Shown here: positions 1 to 10,033 of the stretch, piece by piece
Layout: the number at the start of each line of letters is the position of its first letter
How positions within the stretch are numbered: the stretch's first letter is position 1
Assembly: GCA_965153455.1 (NCBI GenBank)
Contig: OZ234499.1
Coordinates: 2,405,731-2,469,730, forward strand
Direction of reading: 5' to 3'
DNA length: 64,000 nt
Source of the DNA: Sphagnum compactum
Lineage: Eukaryota > Bryophyta > Sphagnopsida > Sphagnales
The notes under the pieces: model-generated
What the model was told of the DNA's origin: nothing
Seen by the model: the letters and a program-made list of their open reading frames with translations, nothing else
Databases searched by the model: none
Program-made: the position numbers and the translations under genes

Positions 1-3000
1 ATTATTTTGAGAAATAATGGGTTTTTGGTAAGTCAGCACCTACAAATATTGTACCATGGTAAATATTAATGAATTGTTTTTTGAATTTTGACCTAGTTAT
101 CAATCTAATTATTAATAATTTATAAAACGGTAATTGATTTTTGTATTATTAATTGGTAACCTAATTGATTGGTTTTATAATTTAAAAATCTAATAACCTA
201 CTTGGAACCTACATGGATGACCCAGGTTATCATCCATGTACTTTTCAAAGATTTATTCCAAAGGACTTTATTTTTAGATCTTTTATTATTTTTACAACAC
301 ATATCGAGTCCCTCAAAAAACTACCTTTAAAAGTCCATGTATAAAAACATTGGTGCTTGACTAGTCCATGTGCTATAGTTTCAAAAGTCCACATGCTTAA
401 CTTAAAAGGATGGTAAACACCCCCTAACAAGTTCTATCCATCGCTGGTTTCAAGCCTAACAGTGTAGCCCTGCAAAGGACTGTGTTGTTTTGCCACATGG
501 TATGACTTTTTTAATATAAAAGTTATTTAAATTTTAAAAAAATTGTATTGTCCTTAACACCTAAATCTATGCTAGTGGCTAGTACCATGTTCTATGCTTG
601 GGAAGTTCAAATTTCAAATCTATTAATTCATTGCAAAATCAAAAAATCGTTGGTAGACCACCTTTCATCAAAAAAATTCTTGGTGACCTTTTAATCTAAC
701 CTTGCATGCTTGGTTAACTTCTTTTGAAATTTTTAATAACTTTTCAATCCTTCAATGCCAACATCTTTTCCTTTTACTGCATATGTTTTTTAATAGTTGT
801 TTCCTTGTGGGCTAGCTTTTGTTAAAGGCCACCATAATATAATTTGATTAATTTATCAACGATTCTTCCCTTGAGACATGGCTCATAAGCTTGCACAGGG
901 CTTCTAGCAAAGACAAAAAAAGAAACACATGGTTATTAAGCTACAAAACAGCCTTAATGTTAAAGTGATCAAATCTATGGGGTTCATTTTAGTCGATGAA
1001 CTATTTGGATCATTGCACAACCTTGAGACAAAAACTTTGCAATGTGCTCACACTTCAAAACATTGATGTTAACATGGTAGTGGCAAACATTCTCATCAAA
1101 TGGAATTGATTAAGCCAAAAAAAAAAACCTCCTCAATGTGCAAATCGACTTAATTGAATTTTATATTAGGTCTTTTTATTTAAAAAAAAAATTCATTGGG
1201 ATGCATCTTATTTGCCATAACATATGGGTAAAAGGCCATATTATAGTCACCTTGAACCCCTTGCACATGTTATGTGGGTTTAAGTTTTGAATGTCATTTT
1301 GAACAGTTTGAAACATTAAGAGGAAAGACATGACTTGTGTGTGATAAAAGTGTAATAAAATCCAAACCCATGTGTTTTGCCTTATGCATGACATCTATTG
1401 TAATGTGTGAATTATAGCCATTTAAAACCAACAAGTGTTAGTTATGTTCAAGTTATCTTCGCATGCCCAAACAAATATGATGAAATGTGAAATCCATTTC
1501 TCAAACAAAATGGTGGTCATCCATGTTTTGTAGTTCCAATCTCACATTTTTCAATGAAATTTTAGCAAAATTGTTTACCTTTGGAAATATAGAAATTTGG
1601 AGTGAATTCCTTATAGTTCTGATGCAAGACAACACATATAATTACTCATTCTCGTTTGGTGTAATCAAGTGCATGGATTTGGAGCTCATCTTAACTAGAT
1701 TTGCACACCCCCATTTGTCCCAACTTGTGCACCTAATTCATCACAGTTTCAAATATGATCTAGTTAATAGGTGTGTGCATTGTAAATCTTGATTAGGTCT
1801 ATGTAGAATGATGCAATGTTTGTTGGGCACAACCCCTTTGCACAACCAACTTCTAGACCCATGGGTGACCTTTAATCATAGGTCAAGAATGTGCTTCTTG
1901 AATCATTTGAACCACCCCCACCTAAGAATGCCATTTTTGAAAGGAGTAATCCTTTGTTGTGTAATTTTAGTCACCTTAAGTTTCAATTGTGTGAATGTTA
2001 AAAGGTGTCCAATTGATTACATCTTCTTCATATACAAGATAAATGCAACCTCTTCCTCTTTGTGCAAGATGCTTGCCTTGCCTTTTTTTCACGACTATGT
2101 AAGTCCATACACGTGGTTCCATAACGACATGACAAACATGCCAAACATTTGACATGTAACATGGATCTTGGATCCAACTTCCACAACCTCCATCGTTGCA
2201 ACAAACATATGATTGTGGAAATTTCAATTCTTTTTCATGGTTTTCCTTTGCTTATCAAATTGAGACCGTGGACCCTGAGTGGTAGGAGCATTTCCCATTC
2301 CAATGTTAGATCGAGATGGGAGACATTGAGTGGCAAGAACATTTCCCATATTTAGAATTTTAAACTTGTTCTATGACTGCAAGGAGGCAAATACATTACA
2401 TGGTTGTGCTTTGTCTACTTGCTCTTGGAGCAACATTATGGTTGCCTTCATGGTCGCAATGTATGGTACATTGAGAAACCACCTTGATTTCTTGAAATTA
2501 TGTGCACTTGTAGGTCCATCACATTGAAGCAATAGGTTGGGTGGCTTGATTGTTGGTGGCCCGGTCCTTCTTGGTTGTTTAGCCTTTAAAAGCCAAATGC
2601 AACATCACTAAGTGGTTCCACATCCTCCTAGTTGATTGACGGTGGTGATTCACATTTTGCACATTCAAACAACTCCTTTATGTACTTTTTGGAATTAGAT
2701 TAGGATTTCTTTTTCTACTAGGACTTTCATTGTGCAATGATTGATCAATTTACAAACCACATACCTTATTACCCAAAATAATATTGATAACCTAATTGGC
2801 ACCCAATTAAATTCAAAAAAACCGAATTGACGATTATGAAAAAGGATCAATAACCGGCCAACAATGTAAATGCTTCTAATTCTTTTGGCTTGGTTCTAAA
2901 CATTACAAATATGGAATCCAAAACCATATCTTCTTGAGCTGGGCTTCTTGGTGACTATAGTTAACCCTTCACCCAGGAAGAGTTAAATTTGGACTCCAAA

Positions 3001-3264
3001 ATTTAACAATTCCTGAGTTAAATTCAACCACTATAAGAAGGCCTCACTCACTCTAGAAGATGAATGCACCATGTAAGTCCTGGGTCACCTGGGCAGGGCA
3101 TAGGCTCAAACCCCTACTTTGGTCCTACAATATATACATTGACCCATGATATCAAACCCCACCTATTGTGCTCACTACACAATAATAGGTATTATACAAG
3201 ACATCCTTAGAGGAAGAATGTACAGCAATATGAGAAACAATGTACATAAAAAACTAATTTATTG
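1..3264. other. Intergenic AT-rich DNA, no supported gene
   Basis: Several short open frames occur here, for example 1487-1792 and 1808-2152 on plus. None shows a recognisable domain, a splice structure or coding-like composition. The sequence looks like decayed repeat DNA. No RNA gene was seen. Confidence 0.6.
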
Positions 3265-3605
3265 GCGTTGCCTACCAAGAAGGCAAGGATATTGTGTTTA
3301 GATTCATTATAGAGTATGTTGTAGCTTAATGGATTTTGGACCCTAAGTAGGTCTAATTTTTATATGAGGAATTTTGAAAGATGATGATGTTTGGGCTTGT
3401 GTTGAAACTTGAGATTAGTTATTATAGAGTTATAAGTTATCTCGAAGGATTTTTAGTTTCTTTTAGAGGATTTATTTGAAGATTGTATTTTTGCATGGTG
3501 AAATATTTGAATGTGAAGTCCATAATTCTTCTTTTGCCTTAAAGATACTTTAAATAAATTCTTCTTTTGCCCTAAAATATTTTAAAATGTAAATGGCGAG
3601 GCCAC
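3265..3605 (+). repeat. Dispersed repeat R1, plus-strand copy
   Basis: This stretch matches the reverse complement of 26373-26721 along most of its length. Shared landmarks include TTGCCTACCAAG near the start, AGATTCATTATAGAGT, GTGTTGAAACTTGAGATTAG, TTTTTGCATGGTGAAATAT and TTCTTCTTTTGCC near the end. The copy at 26.4 kb is flanked by an 8-bp direct repeat, so R1 behaves like a small non-autonomous transposon. No clear target duplication was found around this copy, which looks older. It has no coding capacity. Confidence 0.75.
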
Positions 3606-3714
3606 ACTACAATATACCCCTTGTTATCATTGTTAGCACAACAAAATATGACCCAAAGCCATGCACTTAAGGTAGAGGCACCCAAAACCGTCAGAACAAG
3701 GAGTTTGACACAAA

Positions 3715-3715
3715 A

Positions 3716-3755
<40 letters not shown>
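3715..3755. repeat. (CA)n(TA)n microsatellite
   Basis: A perfect CA dinucleotide run of about 27 bases is followed directly by a TA run of about 14 bases. It is a compound microsatellite with no gene nearby. Confidence 0.95.
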
Positions 3756-5340
3756 TTTTAAAAAACTAAATTTCCAAGAAATACAACGGAATTAAAAACT
3801 TATATAGTAAGTGCAACTATAATTTTTGGACATTGATAGAATTAGTTATAAAATTTGTGAAAATTTGTAATAGCCTAATTTACTATATAGTCAAGGAGGG
3901 GCTAAATTTTTTTTATAAATAATTATTAATTTTTTTATTAAATTGAAAAAAAAGAAAAGAAAAGAAAAAACTCCAAATCAACTTGTACATAATTTTTTTG
4001 CAATCATATGTGCTTCTTGTCATCACTTCAAGGGGGTGGGTCAGAAACAATTGAAGATTTTGCAGCTTTCAACATGTGCATTCTTCATTTCACTTTCCAT
4101 TTGTTTCCCCCCACCCCCAATCTTTTAGATATTTTGCTTACAGATATCCAAGCTATACTCAGGATTACTACATACTCACTGGATGTGGATGGATGAATCA
4201 TCCTAACCAAGTTGTGGATGGATGAATCATCCTAACCCAGTTGAAATTGGGTTTCACCTTGAATTGATAACCCTATCCTGTATTGAAAAAAAAAAAAGGT
4301 CCCTACCTATATGTAACTAGGGTAGGTCAAAGTAACTGGGTACTCGGGTAAATAAATAGACCTAAAATATAGGTCCTATTATAATAAGTCAATAGGTTTG
4401 TACATAATAAGTAGGTAGTAAACACAGAAAACTGAGCTAACCACAGTAGTTACCCAAGGAACTGGAACCCAATGAAGTTTTTTTTTCTCTATCCATCCAT
4501 CCATTCATCCATCCATCTTTTCATCCTGTGCACTGGTAGCTAGCTAAGCTGTTGGTTCACTCTAACCAGCAAACCATGCTAAAACTGCAATGACCAGAAT
4601 GAACCAGCAACCCACCAGTGCACCATGCAGGATGGATGAAATAGGGGACAGAAAACACTTTTCCATTGCATTCCTGTCTCATAACTAACCACAAAGGTTA
4701 GTTACCTATTAATCATTCAACTGTATTTTTTACCTACCTACCTACTTATTTATGTACATACATAGGAACCACTTACATTATCTATCTCTTGTAGGCAGGT
4801 AGGTAAATATGTAGGTCGGTAGGTAGGTAGGTAGGGAGGGAGGTAAGTAGGTAGGTATGTACCCGGCTGGGCTGGGGTTCGGGGAGGAGTAGTCGAGTGG
4901 ACTGGCTTTTATTTCTAATAAGCTGAAAAAAATTTATGAAAAAAATAAAATGAAAAGAATATTTATTATGTATAGTAATGGCTCTGTGAATTGGATGCCA
5001 GTAAACGTTATCAACTCTAATGGCCATTCATTGATGGCATTAACCACAGTCAAGTTTCCCACAGTTTTTATTATGATGCTTGATTGGGGGAGGTGAAAAA
5101 TTAAAAAAAAATGGCTTGGATTTCCCTACTTACAACTTACTAGAAGGGGGTGGGGGGTGGGGTGTTTTCCGAAGAATTGCTTTGATGATCAAATTAGTGA
5201 AGGTGGAAATAATAAATTTTCAGAGTTTTAAAAAACAATTTTGGCGATTCTGTTTTTTTTTTTAAAAATGGTGAATTAAATAAAATTTTAAAAAAATGTG
5301 GGGGGGATTTGTAGTCGCGAAATTTCGAGAAATTTTAATA
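3756..5340. repeat. Intergenic DNA with GATG and GGTA simple repeats
   Basis: A roughly 30-bp unit containing GTGGATGGATGAATCATCCTA is duplicated in tandem at about 4182-4242. CATC/CCAT repeats lie near 4490-4525. A TACC run at about 4728-4745 and a GGTA run at about 4795-4850 are complementary and could pair. No gene is supported. Confidence 0.7.
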
Positions 5341-5369
5341 ATTTTATTTTGGGTCAAATTCTGTATTAA

Positions 5370-5480
5370 TTTGCTATAGGAGTAGCCAAAAACATATATT
5401 AAAAAAACATGCTTTAATTTTTTTTTGTCCTTTCAGAAATTTTGAATAGCCAAATGTGGCTAAATAGTCTTACAAATCAT
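5370..5480 (+). repeat. Dispersed repeat R2, copy 1
   Basis: This copy carries the family's ordered landmarks: AGTAGCCA, then an AT-rich spacer, then ATAGCCAAATGTGGCTAAAT, then CATTGTCAC. The same order recurs at 5630-5760, 9395-9535 and 27478-27620, and inverted at 26284-26785. The core is an imperfect palindrome around TAGCCAAATTTGGCTA. Confidence 0.6.
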
Positions 5481-5629
5481 TGTCACTATTTATTTATTTT
5501 TCGTTGGCGAATTGTTCAAAAAATAATACTCTATCAAATGTTCTTTTTATTTTTATTTTCTAAACACCAATTTTTGAAAAAAAAAGAGAAAGTTCTGCCC
5601 TGAAAAATTGTCATGTTTTCTACACATTG

Positions 5630-5760
5630 TTCAAGCAAGTAGCCAGGATATTAAAGGATTTTCACAAATTTGTACTTTCATAACAGGTGTATTTATAGCC
5701 AGATATGGCTAAATCTCCTTGTGCATGATTGCCAATTTGACAACATCACAAAAAATATTT
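5630..5760 (+). repeat. Dispersed repeat R2, copy 2
   Basis: It shares AGTAGCCAGGATAT, AAAGGATTTTCAC, TATAGCCAGATATGGCTAAATC and GATTGCCAATTTGAC with the other R2 copies. It lies about 260 bp from copy 1 in the same orientation, so the two may be a local duplication. Confidence 0.65.
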
Positions 5761-6090
5761 TAAAAATATTTTAAAATTTATTTTAAAATTTTATTTAGAA
5801 GAAACACTGTTGCCACTTTTAGCTACATCAGAAAATTGAAAAAGAAAAGAAAATGAGTGAGAACAAAATTTGCCTCAAAGCTTCAAAAACTTCACACACT
5901 CATGACTCCACTCAATGTGCAACAGAAAAAAATTCAATTATTCAGCTATGCCCATGATGAGTGCAGCTCAGACATGAAAGAGGGACAATTAATGAGCACT
6001 AATCTCAATCAAGCAACCAGAATTGTCCTTGGATTATCTCAACTACAATTTTAAATTGCATCATAAAGTCTCTCCAGTGTTGTCACTTAA

Positions 6091-6372
6091 ATGCTATTAC
6101 TGAACCAATGCACAGTGCACCAAAAGCTTTCAAATAATGCTGTGTCCCTCTCTCCCTCTCTCCCTCCCTTCCTCCCTCCCCTCCTCCTGCCTGAAAGGTA
6201 TGATATCTGCTGTGGTTTGTTCAGAACCTCTCTCTGCTCATCAGGATTCAGCTGTTGCTGCTGCTCCTCCCCCTCTCTCCTAACTTTTACTTTCTGGAAG
6301 TAAGTTCATCACAAAACTCCTGGAGCCATTTTTCCCTGAACATTCATGGTCCAGATACTGCCACAGCAACAG

Positions 6373-6403
<31 letters not shown>

Positions 6404-6660
6404 TTTGTGTCATTTTGACATTTGAAGCAAAAGCTGGGCTACTACTACGAAGGACCAGAACAACAACTACTGGAAGCTAGGGAAAATAGCAGTAGTAGTA
6501 GTAGTAGTATCATCCTCGCAACAAGTGCTCTAGACTCCAATGTATACATTGTTGTAGCGCCTCTGCTTTGTATAACTATTTCTTGCTCTATACACATAAA
6601 TAAACCAGACTTTTAGTGTATGTGCATGCAGACTTAGAGAGAGAGAGAGAGAGAGAGCTG
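6091..6660. repeat. Microsatellite-rich segment of higher GC
   Basis: A pyrimidine tract of CTCC/CTCT type lies at about 6145-6188. A CT run follows at 6379-6403, an AGT triplet run at about 6490-6510 and a GA run at 6636-6658. Base composition here is more balanced than in the flanks. It resembles plant UTR or leader DNA, but no convincing exon was found, so a transcribed non-coding unit is only a guess. Confidence 0.5.
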
Positions 6661-6885
6661 AAGAACCTGTGGGGCCATGTCAGAAGACAAAATGCTTTGC
6701 ACCCGTGAGCATTCCATTTTCTGAAACGTTGTCATACTCTCGATGGGTATTTGGTGGGTATCTTGACTTTGCCATGCATGGGCCCTTATTCGAGTAACAC
6801 CCCGCAGCATTAGGCATTACTCTACACTAACTTTACTTTTTGCTTTGTTTCTGAGATTTTAATTTCAATAATGCATCACCCACCA

Positions 6886-7240
6886 CAATACCCATATCAT
6901 GAAATTATCCTTACTAACACAAATTAGGGAAATTTTAAAGGAATCCATTGACACGTATCACAATACTCATTATCATGAAACTATCCTTACTAACACAAGT
7001 TCGGGAAAGTCAAGGAATCTGTTTGCACCTATCACAATACCCATAGCATGAAATCATCCTATACCAACACACATTTAGAAAAAGAAAGGGTATTATTCAT
7101 CAGGCCCCATTATCATAATACCCATATGATGAAATCATCTTTATTTACTAACACAACTTTGGGAAACAAAGGATCTCCATTGGGGCCCATTATTAAGGCC
7201 CTACCCATATCATGAAATCATCCTTACAAACACAAAATAT
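6886..7240. repeat. Degenerate 75-bp tandem array, about 5 copies
   Basis: Copies begin near 6886, 6961, 7035, 7114 and 7199. Each carries a variant of ACCCATATCATGAAATCATC followed by TTACTAACACAA. Spacing is 75 bp for the first copies and about 80-85 bp for the later ones, which carry small insertions. There are no unique spacers of constant length, so it is a decayed satellite-like array. Confidence 0.8.
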
Positions 7241-7935
7241 TGAAAATTATTTCACACGACACACACATAATTGAAGCTGTAGTGCACCAATTATACACCA
7301 AAACAACCACAAACATACGGTCCTATTGATGATCGTCTAACGCACGTAACAAAAGAAAAAAACTGCAAACTATGGATCTTGTTTGACATGACACAATCGT
7401 CGTTGTTCCATGGTCCTTAATTAATGAGCCCTGTAACGAGTAAAGGGGGTTCTGATGTCAGAGAGTACCAACCATTCATTCTATATGACCAAAACTCAAA
7501 TGGGTATTAAAACAACATGGTTATTATGGTGGAAACCTTGGCCACACTTTTTCTTCGAAGCCGAATAACCCTAACAACAATATTAAGTTCTGTGTACAAA
7601 CGGATATGAGTTTTGCTTGGATGGATGGGATTGACCATGTCCTTCACGTTAGGATGTGAAGTTTCTCATGGACTCTCTTTCTAAATCACCCATGGGCTAG
7701 ATGGATTACTTGTGTAAAATTAAGTACTTCAAAAAAAAATGTAAGCCTACCTACTATGGCTAGATCATGTTGCTTTTAGCAAGCTTTGATTTGCAATTTG
7801 CCCTGCCCCAAAAATATGATCAAATCATAAATAAAATCCAGGTTCAAATGTTCAATCATAATGTGTTTTCTTCACCCACAATCTCCCAACTTAGGTAACA
7901 TAGTAATAAGTACTCAATCAAAAGGAGTCCCCCAA

Positions 7936-8138
7936 CAATTGCTAAAACCAATTGAGTAGTAGCCTAGTAGTAAATAGGTAAACCCTAAAACCCACTGGTC
8001 AATTGCTAAAATCCAATTGAGTAGTAGCCTAGTAGTAAATAGGTGAACCCTAAACCCATGGGTCAATTGCTAAACTCAATTGAGTAGTAGCCTAGTAGTA
8101 GTAAATGGGTAAACCCTAAACCCTAAACCCTAGACCCC
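7936..8138. repeat. 64-bp tandem repeat ending in telomere-like CCCTAAA
   Basis: Three units start at 7936, 8000 and 8064, each with CAATTGCTAAA, ATTGAGTAGTAGCCTAGTAG and a final AAACCCTAAA. The last unit ends in about three consecutive CCCTAAA units (8112-8133), the plant telomere heptamer. The telomere motif is part of the repeat unit itself, so local expansion is more likely than a telomere insertion. Confidence 0.85.
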
Positions 8139-8487
8139 CCTACTCACTCACTTGGTGTTTTCAATGTTCACCATCCCACACACAACTCATGCCCATGAAT
8201 TGAAAAAAACCAGTTGCCAACATTAAAACTTCCCCTAAAAGTAGGTGATTAGAAACATAATGGACCTATTAGTTTTCCCAAACCACGTTTAACTACAATT
8301 ATGATCACAAGTAGTACTACTTAAGCCATAAAAGCATACATTGGATCCATGAAATATATATGACCTATATGCTCCAAAGGTATTATAAACCAATGATAAT
8401 ATTAACCAATGGGTGGATTTTGTCTTAAATGTACATATATATAGGTTGTCTAATAAAATAATGACTCAATGGGTGGTTTTTGCCTTA

Positions 8488-8724
8488 AAATATATATATA
8501 TATATTTATTTATTTATTTAAGAGTGTGAAAAAAAATATTAGGGTATGTTTGGCCTTGAAGCCTAGCTACAACTCGATTATTTATTTATTTATTTATTTA
8601 AAATATTTCCAAAACATTAGTACTCTTGGTTTATGTGTCAGAACTCCAAAGAGAAAGATGATGAAAACTCATAAAAACATCACCCACTCTCACAATTGTA
8701 TAAATAAATAAATAAATAAATAAA
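8488..8724. repeat. TA, TTTA and TAAA microsatellites
   Basis: TA dinucleotides occur at about 8488-8504. TTTA repeats lie at about 8505-8520 and 8577-8600, and TAAA repeats at 8700-8724. The TTTA and TAAA runs are complementary and about 100 bp apart, so they could form a weak stem. No coding meaning. Confidence 0.9.
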
Positions 8725-8803
8725 CAATTGTTAGTGGAGTGGTGATAAATAATAATAAAAATAATAATAAATACAATAAAAGCGCCACGTTAGAGTGGGC
8801 ACT

Positions 8804-8844
8804 GGGGGTTGGGGGTCTTGGGGGGGTGTGAGGGGGGGGTGGGT
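8804..8844 (+). other. G-run cluster with G-quadruplex potential
   Basis: The plus strand has successive G tracts of 5, 5, 7, 8 and 3 bases separated by loops of 1-5 bases, for example GGGGGTTGGGGG followed by GGGGGGG. This meets the usual four-tract definition of a G-quadruplex motif. It lies about 1.2 kb upstream of the DRB start codon. Any regulatory role is inference. Confidence 0.7.
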
Positions 8845-9020
8845 GTACTCATAGTCATTAATTTCTTTTTCCAGTAACTGTCGTCCCTCAAAAAAAATTA
8901 AATTGTGGAAATTAAATGTCCATCTTGGGGCAGTAAGGTAGGTACCTATTTAATAAAACGCCCACTTCTTTTATACCCACCCATGTTCTAATTCTGTGGC
9001 CGAAATAAATTGAGAGAAAG

Positions 9021-9062
9021 GGGAAGGGCCCCCAGCGGGGGAGGGGGGGGGGGGAGGGGGAG
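9021..9062 (+). other. Second G-rich tract upstream of DRB
   Basis: A purine strand rich in G runs includes a tract of about 12 consecutive Gs flanked by GGGGGA and AGGGGGAGG. It lies about 1 kb upstream of the DRB start. A short GGGCCCCC precedes it. It has quadruplex or triplex potential. Confidence 0.65.
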
Positions 9063-9394
9063 GAAAAGGGCAAGTGTAAACGTTTTAATTTCTTTAATTT
9101 TATTCCAATTTTCATTGGATGAATAAATAATTATCGGATGGATGGATGCATGTTTTTTTGGATGGGCGGATATTTTCTCATATTTTTTTGGATGGATTGT
9201 TTCTGGATGGATGTATTTCTGACGGTTTCTGGATGGTAGATAGATCTTCTGTTTTTCGCCTTTTTTTCGCTGGTTATGTGTAGCCAAAATGCTATATTAA
9301 AATATTTTAAAGTGCTAAAATCAATTACGTTTTGAGATTTGCAATAACCTTAAATTTTCCAAAATTTTAATAAAAATCGCCATATTTATATACA

Positions 9395-9535
9395 TAGTTC
9401 AAGTAGGTAGCTAAAAAATATAGAAGGATTTTTTTTAATAGAATTACTTTCATTTTTAGGTTGTAGCGAAATCTGGCTAAATCTTCCTGTGGATCATCGC
9501 CACTTTGGCTATAACACAAAATTGCCAGAAAAACA
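9395..9535 (+). repeat. Dispersed repeat R2, copy 3, next to the DRB leader
   Basis: Shared landmarks are GTTCAAGTAGGTAGCTAA, ATATAGAAGGATT, TAGCGAAATCTGGCTAAATC and GGATCATCGCCACTTTGGCT. The last is the reverse complement of a stretch at 26313-26331. The copy ends immediately before the GC-rich leader of the DRB gene, so it sits at or just outside the promoter. Confidence 0.7.
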
Positions 9536-10031
9536 CAGACTGCTTGTCCTGACCGCCCGCCGGCCGGTCGCTTCCGCCTGTCCGTTCCCCGCCCGGAACC
9601 CCGGGTGGCCGGGCGGGCCCGCCCGGTTCGAGCCTCGGCTCGGCTCTCGGCTCGGCTCGGGGCTCGGCTCTGCTCTGTGGTCACCCCTCCCGCTGCGGAG
9701 TGCGCCATCGCTGCTGCGCGCTCGCTCGCTCCCTCTTCATGATTTCCTTGAGCGCATTTGCTGTTGACGAGAGCCGAGAAGCCAACCAGAAACATTTGTT
9801 GTAGTTTTTCCCAACGAGCTCCTCTCGGGGGATTCATTTTGTGGCTTTGTTTTTCATGGACACATCCTGTAGCTACATTCAGCACCAGCATAAGCAGCAG
9901 GTGCGAGGAGCTCGGTGAGACAATCAGGCAGTGGAAACAAACTGAGATAGAGGAGTGAGAGAGGGAGGTAGAGAGACACAAAGCCCGCGGAAGATCTCAT
10001 GAGCCGCGGCTACTGTTTCTTTCTTTTGCAG
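9536..10031 (+). promoter_or_regulatory. GC-rich leader/promoter of the DRB gene with a likely 5' UTR intron
   Basis: Composition switches abruptly to CpG-rich DNA at about 9550-9740, including CCCGCC/GGCCGG blocks and a CGGCT pentamer repeat at about 9630-9680. A strong pyrimidine tract ending TTTCTTTCTTTTGCAG (acceptor AG at 10030-10031) lies two bases before the DRB ATG. This points to an intron in the 5' UTR. Candidate donors are CAG|GTGCGA at 9901 and TCG|GTGAGA at 9915. I cannot place the transcription start, and no clear TATA box was found. Confidence 0.6.
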
Positions 10032-10033
10032 GT

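Noticed and set aside
6886-7240. Regularly spaced repeats considered as a CRISPR array
   Set aside because: The whole unit is repeated, there are no unique constant-length spacers, and the DNA is plant nuclear. The same applies to the arrays at 28108 and 46061.
9367-9981. A 204-codon minus-strand frame opposite the DRB leader
   Set aside because: It is Arg/Ala/Gly-rich only because it reads the CpG-rich leader in antisense, and it runs into a dispersed repeat at its C-terminal end. No homology is evident.
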